Below, piece after piece: positions 7,100 to 15,662 of a DNA stretch of 64,000 nt; the stretch's first letter is position 1, and the number at the start of each line of letters is the position of its first letter. The position numbers were made by a program, and so were the translations under genes. This DNA is from Collimonas sp. OK412 (GTDB lineage Bacteria > Pseudomonadota > Gammaproteobacteria > Burkholderiales > Burkholderiaceae_D), in contig NZ_FOLC01000001.1 of the NCBI RefSeq assembly GCF_900112135.1, positions 62,001 through 126,000 of the forward strand. Direction: 5' to 3'. The notes below the pieces were generated by a model. It was not told the origin of the DNA. It worked only from the letters and a program-made list of their open reading frames with translations, and ran no database searches.

Positions 7100-9013
7100 A
7101 TGCGTGATATCTCATACAACAGGTCGAACAGGTCGGCGGAGCAATTTTCCTGCGATCCCGCGGTGATTGAAAAATCGCACCAAAGATCGAGCGCCTACGG
7201 CCTGGGGCAGCACGACAAGCCGGACATCATGCCGCTGGACCGCAGCTCCCTGTCGCTGCTGCTGGAGCAGAACAGGGTCTTGCATACGCATGCCTTGCCG
7301 GTCATGGAAACTTTGTACGAGCAGATCGTCAACACCCATAACATGGTGATCCTGACCGACGCCAACGGCGTGATCGTGCACGCGCTCGGCGACGACGATT
7401 TCCTGGTCAAGGCCAATCGCGTGGCCCTGAATCCGGGCGTGGCCTGGTCCGAGCAAAGCAAGGGCACCAATGCGATCGGCACCGCCATCGCGGAGGGCGC
7501 GCCGACCACGGTGCATGCCGACGCCCATTATCTTTCAGCCAATCATTTCCTGACCTGTTCGGCAGCGCCGATTTTCGACTACCAGGGCAATATCCTCGGC
7601 GTGCTGGATGTCAGCGGCGACCGCGGCAGCTATCACAAGCACACCATGGCGCTGGTGCGCATGTCGGCGCAGATGATCGAGAACCAGTTGTTTACGGCGG
7701 CATTCGAGAATGCCGTCACGCTGCATTTCCATAGCCGGCCCGAATTCATCGGCACGCTGGTGGAAGGCATCGCCTGCTTCACCCCCGGCGGCCGTTTCCT
7801 GTCGGCCAACCGCAGCGCCTTGTTCCAGCTGGGTTTGTCGCAGGCGGCGTTGCAGTCGCATACCTTCAGCTCGCTGTTCGGCTTGCCGCTGTCGACCTTG
7901 TTCGACCACTACCGTGCTGCCGCTCCGGGCCTGCTCAGCCTGTGCCTGCACAGCGGCGTCAAGGTCTATGCCCGCGCTGAATTGAGGCTGGCCAACAGCG
8001 TGTTCCAGCATTACAGCGAACAGCCGCCCCTGCCGGCGGCTGCTGCGCCGAAAACGGCGCCGCGCCGCCTGTCCAGCTTGCGTTACCTGAATACCGGCGA
8101 TCCGCACATGGCGACCCTGATCGGCAAGCTCGAGAAGGTGGCGGGGCGCGACATCCCGGTCCTGATTACCGGCGAGACCGGCACCGGCAAGGAATTGCTG
8201 GCGCAGGCGATCCATAACGACTCGCCGCGCAAGGACAATGCTTTCGTCGCCGTCAACTGTGCTTCGATTCCGGAAACGCTGATCGAATCAGAACTGTTCG
8301 GTTACGAAGAAGGGGCGTTTACCGGCGCCCGCAAAAAGGGCGGGAAGGGCAAGCTGTTGCAAGCCAACGGCGGTACGCTGTTCCTGGATGAGATCGGCGA
8401 CATGCCGCTCGGCCTGCAAGCGCGCTTGTTGCGCGTGTTGCAGGAGCGGGTGGTGACGCCGCTGGGCAGCACCAAGGCGATCCCGGTCAACCTCGCGGTG
8501 ATTTGCGCCACCAACCGCAACCTGCGCGAATTGATCGCGGCCAATCTGTTTCGTGAAGACCTCTATTATCGTTTGAACGGCCTGGTGGTCAAGCTGCCGG
8601 CCTTGCGCGAACGCAGCGATCTCGATGTCATCGTCGACCGGCTGCTGGCGGAAGCCGGCAGCGAGGGCCGCAGCTGCAGCGTCGCGCCCGACATCATGGA
8701 CCTGTTTCGCAGGCACAGCTGGCCGGGGAATTTCCGCCAGCTGAGCAACCTGCTGCGGACCGCGGTAGTCATGGCCGAGGATGGCGGACTGATCCGGCTG
8801 GAGCACCTGCCCGACGACTTCCTGGAGGATGTGCAGCCTCAGCCGCCGGTCGCGGTTGCCGTGGCCCCGGATAGCGGCGCCGGCAGCCTGGAAGACCTGG
8901 CGCAGGCCGCAGTCAGGAAAGCCTTTGCCGCCAGCGGCGGCAACGTCTCCGCTACCGCCAAGGCGCTGGGAGTTTCGCGCAATACCGTGTATCGCAAATT
9001 GAACTTGCGTTAG
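7100..9013 (+). CDS. AcoR-like sigma-54-dependent transcriptional activator (GAF-AAA+-Fis)
   Basis: 637 residues from the ATG preceded by AAGGAGACAAA. Residues about 60-195 form the GAF-type sensor of the AcoR group (NPGVAWSEQSKGTNAIGTAIAEG is characteristic). A second weak PAS-like stretch follows to about 300. The AAA+ domain has Walker A GETGTGKE (from 358), the sigma-54 contact loop GAFTGA (405-410) and Walker B LFLDEIGD (Asp430, Glu431). A Fis-type helix-turn-helix ends the protein (GNVSATAKALGVSRNTVYRKL). Relatives activate acetoin, acetaldehyde or alcohol catabolic genes with RNA polymerase carrying sigma-54. No sigma-54 promoter was found beside it. The nearest ones lie in the ethanolamine operon at 25.6 and 27.7 kb, a plausible but unproven target. 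Confidence 0.9.
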   Translation: MRDISYNRSNRSAEQFSCDPAVIEKSHQRSSAYGLGQHDKPDIMPLDRSSLSLLLEQNRVLHTHALPVMETLYEQIVNTHNMVILTDANGVIVHALGDDDFLVKANRVALNPGVAWSEQSKGTNAIGTAIAEGAPTTVHADAHYLSANHFLTCSAAPIFDYQGNILGVLDVSGDRGSYHKHTMALVRMSAQMIENQLFTAAFENAVTLHFHSRPEFIGTLVEGIACFTPGGRFLSANRSALFQLGLSQAALQSHTFSSLFGLPLSTLFDHYRAAAPGLLSLCLHSGVKVYARAELRLANSVFQHYSEQPPLPAAAAPKTAPRRLSSLRYLNTGDPHMATLIGKLEKVAGRDIPVLITGETGTGKELLAQAIHNDSPRKDNAFVAVNCASIPETLIESELFGYEEGAFTGARKKGGKGKLLQANGGTLFLDEIGDMPLGLQARLLRVLQERVVTPLGSTKAIPVNLAVICATNRNLRELIAANLFREDLYYRLNGLVVKLPALRERSDLDVIVDRLLAEAGSEGRSCSVAPDIMDLFRRHSWPGNFRQLSNLLRTAVVMAEDGGLIRLEHLPDDFLEDVQPQPPVAVAVAPDSGAGSLEDLAQAAVRKAFAASGGNVSATAKALGVSRNTVYRKLNLR

Positions 9014-9021
9014 AAGGTGAG

Positions 9022-9540
9022 TTAGAAGGTGACAGTGGCGACGACGGTGTCGGTATATGTCGTGGCGACACCGGTTTGTCCCGACGGCACGCGGGCGTAT
9101 ATCGTCAGCGGCGTCGCCGTGCCTGTGGCGCTCACGGCTGCCGGCGCGGTGGCTGCGGTGTTGCCCCAGGTCGTGGTGCGTCCGGAATCCGAGAACAGCG
9201 AATAATTGAGATAGGTCGGCGTGCCGCCGCCGCTGGATACCCGCCGCAACGGTGCGGCGTCGGTGGAGCCGGTATTGGCGTTGGCGCCTTGCCCCAGCGT
9301 AATGACGGGCGCGGCGCCGGGAGTGCAGGTGGTGGTGACGCTGGCGGTCACGTCCTGGTTGGTCGTGGCGTTGGTCACGATCGGATCGTAGGTGGTGGTA
9401 AAGCCGAGGGTGGCGATGCTGCAGTTGCTGGCGACGGTGACCGTGTTGGTCATGGTCGCGGTGGCTGTCGCGGCAAAAGCGCTGGCTGCGCTGCATGCCG
9501 ATGCGACAAGCAAGATCAAACCCTGAGTAGTATTTTTCAT
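9022..9540 (-). CDS. Spore coat U (SCPU) domain secreted protein
   Basis: 172 residues. Signal peptide at residues 1-23 (ending ASAFA), then a single SCPU/Csu-pilin-like domain: two TATATMTNTVTVASNCSIATLGF-type opening strands, two Cys (NCSIA and TTCTPG) that can form the disulfide, a Gly-rich middle and a donor-like end TDTVVATVTF. GGGAG lies 8 nt before the ATG. Csu pili need a chaperone (CsuC) and an usher (CsuD), but none is adjacent. The gene stands alone between a regulator and a hydrolase. It could be an orphan subunit, or be exported by machinery elsewhere. Confidence 0.82.
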   Translation of the reverse strand: MKNTTQGLILLVASACSAASAFAATATATMTNTVTVASNCSIATLGFTTTYDPIVTNATTNQDVTASVTTTCTPGAAPVITLGQGANANTGSTDAAPLRRVSSGGGTPTYLNYSLFSDSGRTTTWGNTAATAPAAVSATGTATPLTIYARVPSGQTGVATTYTDTVVATVTF

Positions 9541-9668
9541 GACGAATCTCCCGATTGCCACTGCCTGGTTATCCGGGACGGACCACGCTTGACCTGCGTT
9601 TGCTAGCTGTATCTATAGCACATAAATTTCTTTATGGAAATATTTATTTGCCGATTCCAGCCATCTGC

Positions 9669-9695
9669 AACTTGCACGGCAAGGCCGTGCAAGTT
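9669..9695. terminator. Strong inverted repeat after the CocE-like hydrolase
   Basis: Arms AACTTGCACGGC and GCCGTGCAAGTT, 12 bp each and perfect, enclose a 3-nt loop. The hairpin lies 12 bp past the stop of the hydrolase gene. No U tract follows on either strand, so it may be a weak or Rho-assisted terminator, or an RNA-stabilising structure. Confidence 0.45.
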
Positions 9696-9707
9696 GTCAT
9701 CAAGGCA

Positions 9708-11432
9708 TTACAGCGTTGGTAAAACCAGCGTCGATTGCTGGCTAGGGCTGAATTCAAAGCGCACGCCAAACCGTTCGCCCAGGTTCACCGGCGAAGCGTA
9801 CAGGCTGTCGGCGGTATCCAGCACCACGCCGATGTGATGGCCGGCCGGCACGTCATAGGCGGTAGCCGAGAACTCGATCGGGAAATCCACGGTCTGGCCG
9901 GGCGTTGCCCAGTGCAGGGTAGTGGCGCCATGAGTGATCAGGATCCCGGTGCCGATCGCATCCACGTCATACAGGTAAGCCACCACCTGGGCGCGCGCCT
10001 GCGACGGCGTGGCGCGCAAATTCAGCTTCGGGATGCCGCGGATTTTCTGCGTGGCGCTGAGCGCCGGCGCTTCGTAGCGGACGCCGGCAGCGAGGCTGAC
10101 CGTGAGCAGTGAATTGATCACCGGCAGGTTGACGGTTTCGCCCAAGGTGGAGAGGATCGGGATCAGGCCGCTGCTGGCGGTAGTGTCGAACAGGTTCTGG
10201 ATCAGGTCGGAGCCGGCGTTCTGGTTTGGCGTGGCAGAGATGTAGCCTTTGTCGCCTTTGCCGCAGAAGCAGCTGAGATCGAAACGGACTGCGCCGCGCG
10301 GCGCCAGGTAATAAGTCTTGTTGCTCAGTTCAGGAGCGGGCCAGGTGGCAAACGATTCGCGGCGGTCGCTGAACTTGATCTGCATGGAAACCTGCGGTTC
10401 GGTATCGACACCGTTTTTCTCGCCTTTCAGCCAGCGGTTGAACCAGCGGTGAGCCTGGTCGTAAGGATAGTTGGGAGCGCCCAGCAGGGCGCCGGTCAGT
10501 TCTGCCGAAGCGTGGATGCCGGCATTGAGCAGTATCTTCTTGGGCCCGGTCAGCGCAGCGAACATCGCCAGCGAAGAGTTCGGCGTGAACATGTCGTCCT
10601 GGAAGTTCTTGCTGAGGAACACAGGCGCGTTGCGCTTGTTGATGGCGGCGACATAAGTGGATGGCGAGCGCGGTTTTGCCCAGGCGGTGATTTCGGCAAT
10701 CCTGGCGGCGCTGGTATTGGGATCAAGCAGGGCCAGTATGTTCTGGTTCACCTCGGGCGCAGGGCGGCCGGTGACGCTGCCGGCCAGGCCGAGTACTGTG
10801 GCCCAGGTCAGGTTGGGCGAACCGGACGTGTACAGCTGATCCGCCAGGGTGGCCCAGCCGGATAGCGCAACCGCGGTCTTGAAGCGCGGATCTTGCCCGA
10901 GCGCGATCAGCGACAGTCCGGCGCCGTAGGAAATGCCGCTGGCGGCGACATTGTTGATATCGATAGGCGCATTCGCTTGCAGCCAGTCGAGCACCGACGA
11001 GACATCGCGCGCATCTTCCGGCGCGGCGACGTCGACCTGGCCTTCGGACAGGTAGAAGCCGCGCGCGGTATAGCTAGCCACGACATAACCGTCTTGCGCC
11101 AGCTTCTGCTGCTGGCCGATATATTCGACGCGGCCGGGCGCCGCCCAGCTGGCGATCATGACGATCGCGGGAAATTTCTGGTCGCTGCTGCTGCGTTTCG
11201 GCAGGAACAGGTTGGCCGCCAGTTTGGTGCCGTCGAAACTGGTGATGGTCATGGCGGGGATCCAGCAGGTGCCGTCGACGGGCGAGACGATCCCCGGCGA
11301 TTGCATGGGAGTGGTGTAGCCGGCCGCTTCCGCCGCACTGGCGCTGCGGCACAGTTCGGCATTGGCGGCGGAGGAAGCCAGCCCTAGCGTCAGGATGATT
11401 CCGGACAGGGTAAGCAGAGACGAGATGCGCAT
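9708..11432 (-). CDS. Secreted CocE/NonD (X-Pro dipeptidyl-peptidase S15-type) hydrolase
   Basis: 574 residues. A signal peptide (1-25, ending SAANA) is followed by a lead segment with two Cys. The S15-type catalytic domain has the nucleophile motif GISYGAG (Ser168), an acid candidate in FQDDMFTPNSS and a base candidate in NAGIHAS. The C-terminal about 200 residues form the jelly-roll (PepX C-terminal) domain seen in cocaine esterase and acyl hydrolases. It would cleave esters or amides in the periplasm or outside the cell; the substrate is unknown. AGGAGA lies 9 nt before the ATG at 11432. The longer frame upstream to 11540 has no SD and lacks homology. Confidence 0.85.
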   Translation of the reverse strand: MRISSLLTLSGIILTLGLASSAANAELCRSASAAEAAGYTTPMQSPGIVSPVDGTCWIPAMTITSFDGTKLAANLFLPKRSSSDQKFPAIVMIASWAAPGRVEYIGQQQKLAQDGYVVASYTARGFYLSEGQVDVAAPEDARDVSSVLDWLQANAPIDINNVAASGISYGAGLSLIALGQDPRFKTAVALSGWATLADQLYTSGSPNLTWATVLGLAGSVTGRPAPEVNQNILALLDPNTSAARIAEITAWAKPRSPSTYVAAINKRNAPVFLSKNFQDDMFTPNSSLAMFAALTGPKKILLNAGIHASAELTGALLGAPNYPYDQAHRWFNRWLKGEKNGVDTEPQVSMQIKFSDRRESFATWPAPELSNKTYYLAPRGAVRFDLSCFCGKGDKGYISATPNQNAGSDLIQNLFDTTASSGLIPILSTLGETVNLPVINSLLTVSLAAGVRYEAPALSATQKIRGIPKLNLRATPSQARAQVVAYLYDVDAIGTGILITHGATTLHWATPGQTVDFPIEFSATAYDVPAGHHIGVVLDTADSLYASPVNLGERFGVRFEFSPSQQSTLVLPTL

Positions 11433-11769
11433 GCGACGTTCTCCTGAATTTATGGTTGAATGTTTTGTGCCAAAACAAGGCGGGGGACTGGCAAGGTTTG
11501 AAGCAAGGAACTGCTGGATGATGATTGCAGCGGTAGTCAAGACTGCTTGCTTCGGGAAAGCGCGGAAAGCGAATGATCGTTATCTTGCGAGCCGTTTTCC
11601 CAAGGCGTTTGAGGCAGTGGAAAGTGCGTTAATGCATAAGTGAACGATCGTTCTTTTTCTGTCTTTTATTAACCCACGCATCGCGTTGCAGCATCAACGA
11701 AAAGATTAGAAGATAGCGACTAATGATCAATGTGCACTGGCGATAGCGAAAGAGAATCGGAGGACGGCG
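11433..11769. other. 337-bp divergent intergenic region
   Basis: This gap separates two divergent hydrolase genes and must hold both promoters. It contains the perfect palindrome GAACGATCGTTC at 11642-11653, a related GATCGTT at about 11574-11580 and an AT-rich stretch before 11769. No RNA gene or convincing ORF was seen. Confidence 0.5.
11642..11653. promoter_or_regulatory. 12-bp perfect palindrome, candidate operator
   Basis: GAACGATCGTTC is a perfect palindrome followed by a short T run. It sits about 120 bp before the epoxide-hydrolase-like gene and 210 bp before the CocE-like gene. Symmetric sites of this size are typical for TetR-type dimers; the regulator is unknown. Confidence 0.3.
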
Positions 11770-12651
11770 ATGTTAAAACGGGTTGATGCGGGCGTTCTTA
11801 ATGTTACCTACGAGGAGAGCGGCGATGCCGGCGGCCGCGCGGTTTTCCTGATGCATGGCTTTCCATACGATATCCACGCTTACGATGAAGTGAGTGCATT
11901 GCTGGCAGCGGCCGGCTGTCGCGTCATCGTGCCGTATTTGCGTGGCTACGGCCCGACCCGCTTCCTGTCGCCCGATACGCCGCGCTCCGGCCAGCAGGCC
12001 GCGCTCGCCCACGATCTGTTATCGCTGATGGATGCGCTGGCGATCCCCGATGCGGTGCTGGCCGGCTACGACTGGGGCGGCCGTGCCGCCTGCATCGTTG
12101 CCGCGCTGTGGCCGGCGCGCGTGCGCGGCCTGGTGTCGGCGGGCGGTTACAACATTCAGGATATCGCCGCATCGGCAGCGCCGCAGGCGCCGGAAAACGA
12201 ATGGCGCTACTGGTACCAGTATTATTTCCATGGCGAGCGCGGCAGGGCCGGGCTGGCGCAAGACCGCTACGCATTTTGCAAACTGCTGTGGCGCCTTTGG
12301 TCGCCGAACTGGCGCTTTGACGAAGAGACCTACCGGCGCAGCGCCGCCTCTTTCGATAATCCCGATTTTGTCGATGTCGTCATCCATTCCTATCGCCACC
12401 GGTTTGGGCTGGCGCCAGGCGATCCTGCGTACGAGGACACCGAATCATTGCTGGCCGCGCAGCCGCGGATCAGCGTGCCGGCCATCGCGCTGGACGGCGG
12501 CGGCGACGGCGTCAGCCCGATCGGCGGTTCGGAAGGGCATGGCAGGTTTTTCAGCGGACCGTACCAGCGCCGGGTGATCCCGGTTGCCGGACACAACTTG
12601 CCGCAAGAAGCTGCGCAGGATTTTGCCGGTGCTATATTGGCGCTGCCCTGA
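11770..12651 (+). CDS. Alpha/beta hydrolase, epoxide hydrolase/dehalogenase type
   Basis: 293 residues, cytoplasmic. HGFP (29-32) forms the oxyanion loop. The nucleophile elbow is GYDWGG with Asp101 instead of Ser, as in epoxide hydrolases and haloalkane dehalogenases, where an alkyl-enzyme ester is formed. Asp or Glu acid candidates lie near DGGGDGVSP and the base His is in VAGHNLPQEA. A cap domain rich in Trp and Tyr (ENEWRYWYQYYFHGERG) covers the site and may supply the epoxide-activating tyrosines. GGAGGACGGCG precedes the ATG. The next gene begins 22 bp after the stop and is probably cotranscribed. Confidence 0.85.
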   Translation: MLKRVDAGVLNVTYEESGDAGGRAVFLMHGFPYDIHAYDEVSALLAAAGCRVIVPYLRGYGPTRFLSPDTPRSGQQAALAHDLLSLMDALAIPDAVLAGYDWGGRAACIVAALWPARVRGLVSAGGYNIQDIAASAAPQAPENEWRYWYQYYFHGERGRAGLAQDRYAFCKLLWRLWSPNWRFDEETYRRSAASFDNPDFVDVVIHSYRHRFGLAPGDPAYEDTESLLAAQPRISVPAIALDGGGDGVSPIGGSEGHGRFFSGPYQRRVIPVAGHNLPQEAAQDFAGAILALP

Positions 12652-12673
12652 TCATTTTTTGAAAGGCTGCCTT

Positions 12674-14080
12674 ATGCTGCGTCTGGTGCTGCTGCTGTTG
12701 GGTGTCGATTACTTGCGCGACCGCTGGCGCGGATTGCGGATCATCGGCTGGATATGGGCGGTCGCCGGGGTCGTGATTTTTGTCGACGCCCTGGATAATG
12801 CACTGTATTTCCCGATCAGTTTTTTCGCCTATTTCTTGCTGGCCGAAGGAATCGCGACGTTGGCGGTGGCGTGGACCGGGGTCGCCGGGCAGCGCATCTT
12901 GCGCAACATCAAAGGCGCGGCGTTTATCGTCGCCGCGCTGCTGATCCTGGCGGGGCACCATCACGGCAATTTCATCCTGTCGATGATTTTCGGCACGCTG
13001 TTCCTGGCGGACGGATTGCTGCAATCGATCTCGGCGGCGGTGGTGCGTTATCCGCGCTGGCGGCTGGCGTTCGCCGGCGGCATCGTCGAGTGCGGCATCG
13101 CGATTTTTTTCTACCAGCCTTATCCGACCCACTACGTAGGCACCGTGCCTTACTGCATCGGGCTGGGCCTGGCGTTCGGCGGCTGGCAGATGCTGCTGCT
13201 GGCGTACCGGGTGCGCCGCTTGTCGGCCAAGGCGACGGTCGAGTCGGTGCTGCAGAGGGCGGAGACCGGCTCGGCCCAGCAGTATGCGGGAGAGGCCGCC
13301 GAGAACGCCGCGCGGGAATGGGACGGGCCGCCCGCTGCCGGCGAAAAAGCCTTGACCGTCCATGTCTGGACGCCGGTCGGTTCGTCAAGGGCGCCGGCGC
13401 AGCGGCTGCCGATCATCGACCGTTATATTGCCGCGGTTGATTCGGAAGGTGTCATTTCAACCGGCCATGCGGCGCTTGAGACGCCCGAAGGCGTCTACAT
13501 CAGCCTCTATCCCGGCGTTGAAATCGACAGGTCTCCGGATGAATTCGGGCGCCTGCTGCGGGCGACGCATGACAACGATGTGCCGGGACTGTTCCAGCCG
13601 GACTATCCGACCGAATCGCGCGCATGGTGCGAATCCACCGTCAAGGTCAGGATCAGGAACTATAGCGCGCAGCGGCTGGCGGCTTTTTGGGAAAGCTACA
13701 GGCAGGACAGCACCTATAACCTGACCTACCGCAATTGCTCGAGTTCGGTAGCGCGTGCGCTGGAAGCGGCGCTTGAAGGCGCGGCCGGCAGGATCCGCGG
13801 CGGCAACGGCTGGGGCGCTTTTGTACGGTTGTTCCTGACGCCGGAATTGTGGGTCGCCGCGCAGATCCGCAAGCGCGCCAAAACCATGGCGTGGACGCCG
13901 GGGCTGACCCTGGACTATGCGCGCGCCATGAGCATGCTGGCGGACCCGAGGCCGTTCGGCTGGCTGAAGATGGCGCGCCTGGCAGTGCGGACCATGTCGC
14001 GTTCGCGCCGGACATGGCGCCAGGAGCAGGCAAAGGCCAGGAGGCCAATGCCGGGCAATCAAGAAAACCCCTATCCCTGA
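12674..14080 (+). CDS. Fusion of HdeD-like (DUF308) membrane domain and candidate papain-fold cysteine peptidase
   Basis: 468 residues. Residues about 18-170 hold six hydrophobic helices with the repeated pattern of DUF308/HdeD acid-resistance membrane proteins. After a polar linker (about 180-240) comes a soluble domain with GHAALETPEGVYISLYPG (His265) and YRNCSSSVARALEAAL (Cys355). A His before a Cys at the start of a helix is the order expected for circularly permuted NlpC/P60-like (LRAT/DUF4105-like) domains, which can be peptidases, amidases or acyltransferases. The ATG at 12674 follows AAAGG; the frame is open back to 12584 but that part overlaps the hydrolase gene. If the N-terminus is inside, the soluble domain is cytoplasmic. 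Membrane part is clear; catalytic role is inference. Confidence 0.7.
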   Translation: MLRLVLLLLGVDYLRDRWRGLRIIGWIWAVAGVVIFVDALDNALYFPISFFAYFLLAEGIATLAVAWTGVAGQRILRNIKGAAFIVAALLILAGHHHGNFILSMIFGTLFLADGLLQSISAAVVRYPRWRLAFAGGIVECGIAIFFYQPYPTHYVGTVPYCIGLGLAFGGWQMLLLAYRVRRLSAKATVESVLQRAETGSAQQYAGEAAENAAREWDGPPAAGEKALTVHVWTPVGSSRAPAQRLPIIDRYIAAVDSEGVISTGHAALETPEGVYISLYPGVEIDRSPDEFGRLLRATHDNDVPGLFQPDYPTESRAWCESTVKVRIRNYSAQRLAAFWESYRQDSTYNLTYRNCSSSVARALEAALEGAAGRIRGGNGWGAFVRLFLTPELWVAAQIRKRAKTMAWTPGLTLDYARAMSMLADPRPFGWLKMARLAVRTMSRSRRTWRQEQAKARRPMPGNQENPYP

Positions 14081-14101
14081 AAGCCTGGCGCGGTTTACTG
14101 C

Positions 14102-14596
14102 CTACAGCCGGCTTGCCTCTATCTTGCCTAGCAGCCACTGCAGGCCGGCCAGGTGCTGCTGGTCGTGGCTGCACAGGTAGTGCGCCAGGCTGCGCAGCGT
14201 CAACCGGCCGTACCCTTCGAATTCGGCGCTGCGCCTGAACTGTTCCTGATCCAGGCCGGACAGCAGTTCGACCGTCTTGGCGCGCGCCGCGCGGAACGAC
14301 ATGAAAACTTCAGCCGGATCGGCGGCGGCGTAATTGCGTTCCTTGGCAAGGATGTTGCTGTCGATCGACGCCAGCAGCGGATTGGCTTCATCCAGGGTGC
14401 GCCGGAAGCGCAAGTGATAGCCGTCGATTTCGATGTCGCGCACATGGCAGATCTGTTCGATGGCGGTGAACGGTTCGCTTGGCACGCCTTCCCAGGACGC
14501 TGGCGCCCAGTGCCGGAACTCGGCGGGAATGGCGGCGTAGTGCGCTTCCAGCTGCGGCGGAAAAGCGGCGAGGGCGGCGATCGTGATAGGGTGCAT
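14102..14596 (-). CDS. DinB-family four-helix protein
   Basis: 164 residues. Three histidines are placed as in DinB/YfiT metal-binding bundles: one in ICHVRDIEIDGYHLRF and two in the C-terminal HYLCSHDQQHLAGLQWLL. The family includes metal-dependent thiol transferases (bacillithiol, mycothiol) and many proteins of unknown role. The start is uncertain: no clear SD precedes the ATG at 14596, and an in-frame ATG at 14617 and TTG at 14635 are alternatives. It ends 22 bp from the convergent fusion gene. It lies downstream of the slipin gene on the same strand with a 119-bp gap. Confidence 0.75.
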   Translation of the reverse strand: MHPITIAALAAFPPQLEAHYAAIPAEFRHWAPASWEGVPSEPFTAIEQICHVRDIEIDGYHLRFRRTLDEANPLLASIDSNILAKERNYAAADPAEVFMSFRAARAKTVELLSGLDQEQFRRSAEFEGYGRLTLRSLAHYLCSHDQQHLAGLQWLLGKIEASRL

Positions 14597-14715
14597 TGCT
14601 GGCGTGCCGGGAGGCATGGGTTTTCGGACAGGCAATTATATGGCAGCGCCAAAAATGCGTTGCGGCGCCGCCCTTTTTTGCCATGCCGCCGCACGGCCCG
14701 CATGGCCGGTCCCGG

Positions 14716-15486
14716 CTACGGGGTCTTTCTTTTGTCGCCCAGGAACGACGACAGCAGGTCCATCGGCAGCGGGAATACCACCGTGGTGTTCTTGTCGGCG
14801 CCGATCACCGTCAGCGTTTCCAGGTAGCGCAACAGGATTGCCTGCGGCTCTTGCGCCAGGACGTGGGCCGCCTGGTAGAGTTTCTCGGAAGCTTGCAGCT
14901 CACCCTCGGCGTGGATCACCTTGGCGCGCCGTTCGCGTTCTGCTTCGGCCTGGCGGGCGATGGCGCGTATCATCGATTCGGTCAGGTCGACCTGCTTGAT
15001 TTCGACATTGGATACCTTGATGCCCCACGAGTCGGTTTGCGCGTCAAGCGCCTGCTGGATGGCGAGATTCAGTTTTTCGCGCTCGGCCAGCATGTCGTCC
15101 AGCTGATGTTTGCCCAGCACCGAGCGCAGCATGGTTTGCGACAGCTGGCTGGTGGCGTTGAAAAAGTTGGCGACTTCGACGATGGCCTTTTTTGGATCGA
15201 CGACGCGGAAATACACCACGGCGTTTACCCGCACCGAGACGTTGTCGCGCGAGATGACGTCTTGTGTCGGCACCTCCAGCACGACGGTGCGCAGGTCGAC
15301 CCTGACCAGTTGCTGGATCGCAGGAACCAGCAGCACCAGTCCCGGGCCCCTGACGCCGGAAAAGCGTCCGAGGGTGAACACTACGCAACGTTCGTATTCC
15401 CGGAAAATGTAAATTGCCGCGTTGAGCAGGATGAGCAGGACGAAGATGATTGCGGCTAGTCCGAACCAGGCGAAATTCCAGGGCAT
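14716..15486 (-). CDS. Slipin (SPFH/band 7 membrane protein)
   Basis: 256 residues. One N-terminal membrane helix (about 5-27) is followed by the band 7 domain (REYERCVVFTLGRFSGVRGPGLVLLVPAIQQLVRVDLRTVVLEVPTQDVISRDNVSVRVNAVVYFRV) and a coiled-coil stretch rich in Glu, Ala and Arg (AIARQAEAERERRAKVIHAEGELQASEKL). Slipins build oligomeric rings in the inner membrane and are usually encoded next to an NfeD-family protein. No NfeD gene is visible on either side, which is unusual. AAGGAGG lies 6-7 nt before the ATG. Confidence 0.92.
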   Translation of the reverse strand: MPWNFAWFGLAAIIFVLLILLNAAIYIFREYERCVVFTLGRFSGVRGPGLVLLVPAIQQLVRVDLRTVVLEVPTQDVISRDNVSVRVNAVVYFRVVDPKKAIVEVANFFNATSQLSQTMLRSVLGKHQLDDMLAEREKLNLAIQQALDAQTDSWGIKVSNVEIKQVDLTESMIRAIARQAEAERERRAKVIHAEGELQASEKLYQAAHVLAQEPQAILLRYLETLTVIGADKNTTVVFPLPMDLLSSFLGDKRKTP

Positions 15487-15662
15487 TTTGTGCCTCCTTC
15501 CTTGTCGAGGATGGCCTGCGCCGGCTGCCGCGTCACTGCGGGGCCGCGCCGACAGGCCATGCTTTCAGTATAGGTCACCGCACGCCACTTAAACATCTCC
15601 ACGCTCATGAATCGCCGGTAGCCGCCATGGACCGGGCTTTCTCATTTCATAACAAACCGGCA

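Noticed and set aside
8288-9496. Minus-strand frame of 402 codons over the activator and SCPU genes
   Set aside because: Composition (His/Arg/Asp) is that of a shadow frame; both real genes are well supported.
11362-11643. Plus-strand frame of 93 codons in the hydrolase gap
   Set aside because: Overlaps the signal peptide region of the S15-type gene antisense, no ribosome-binding site, no family resemblance.
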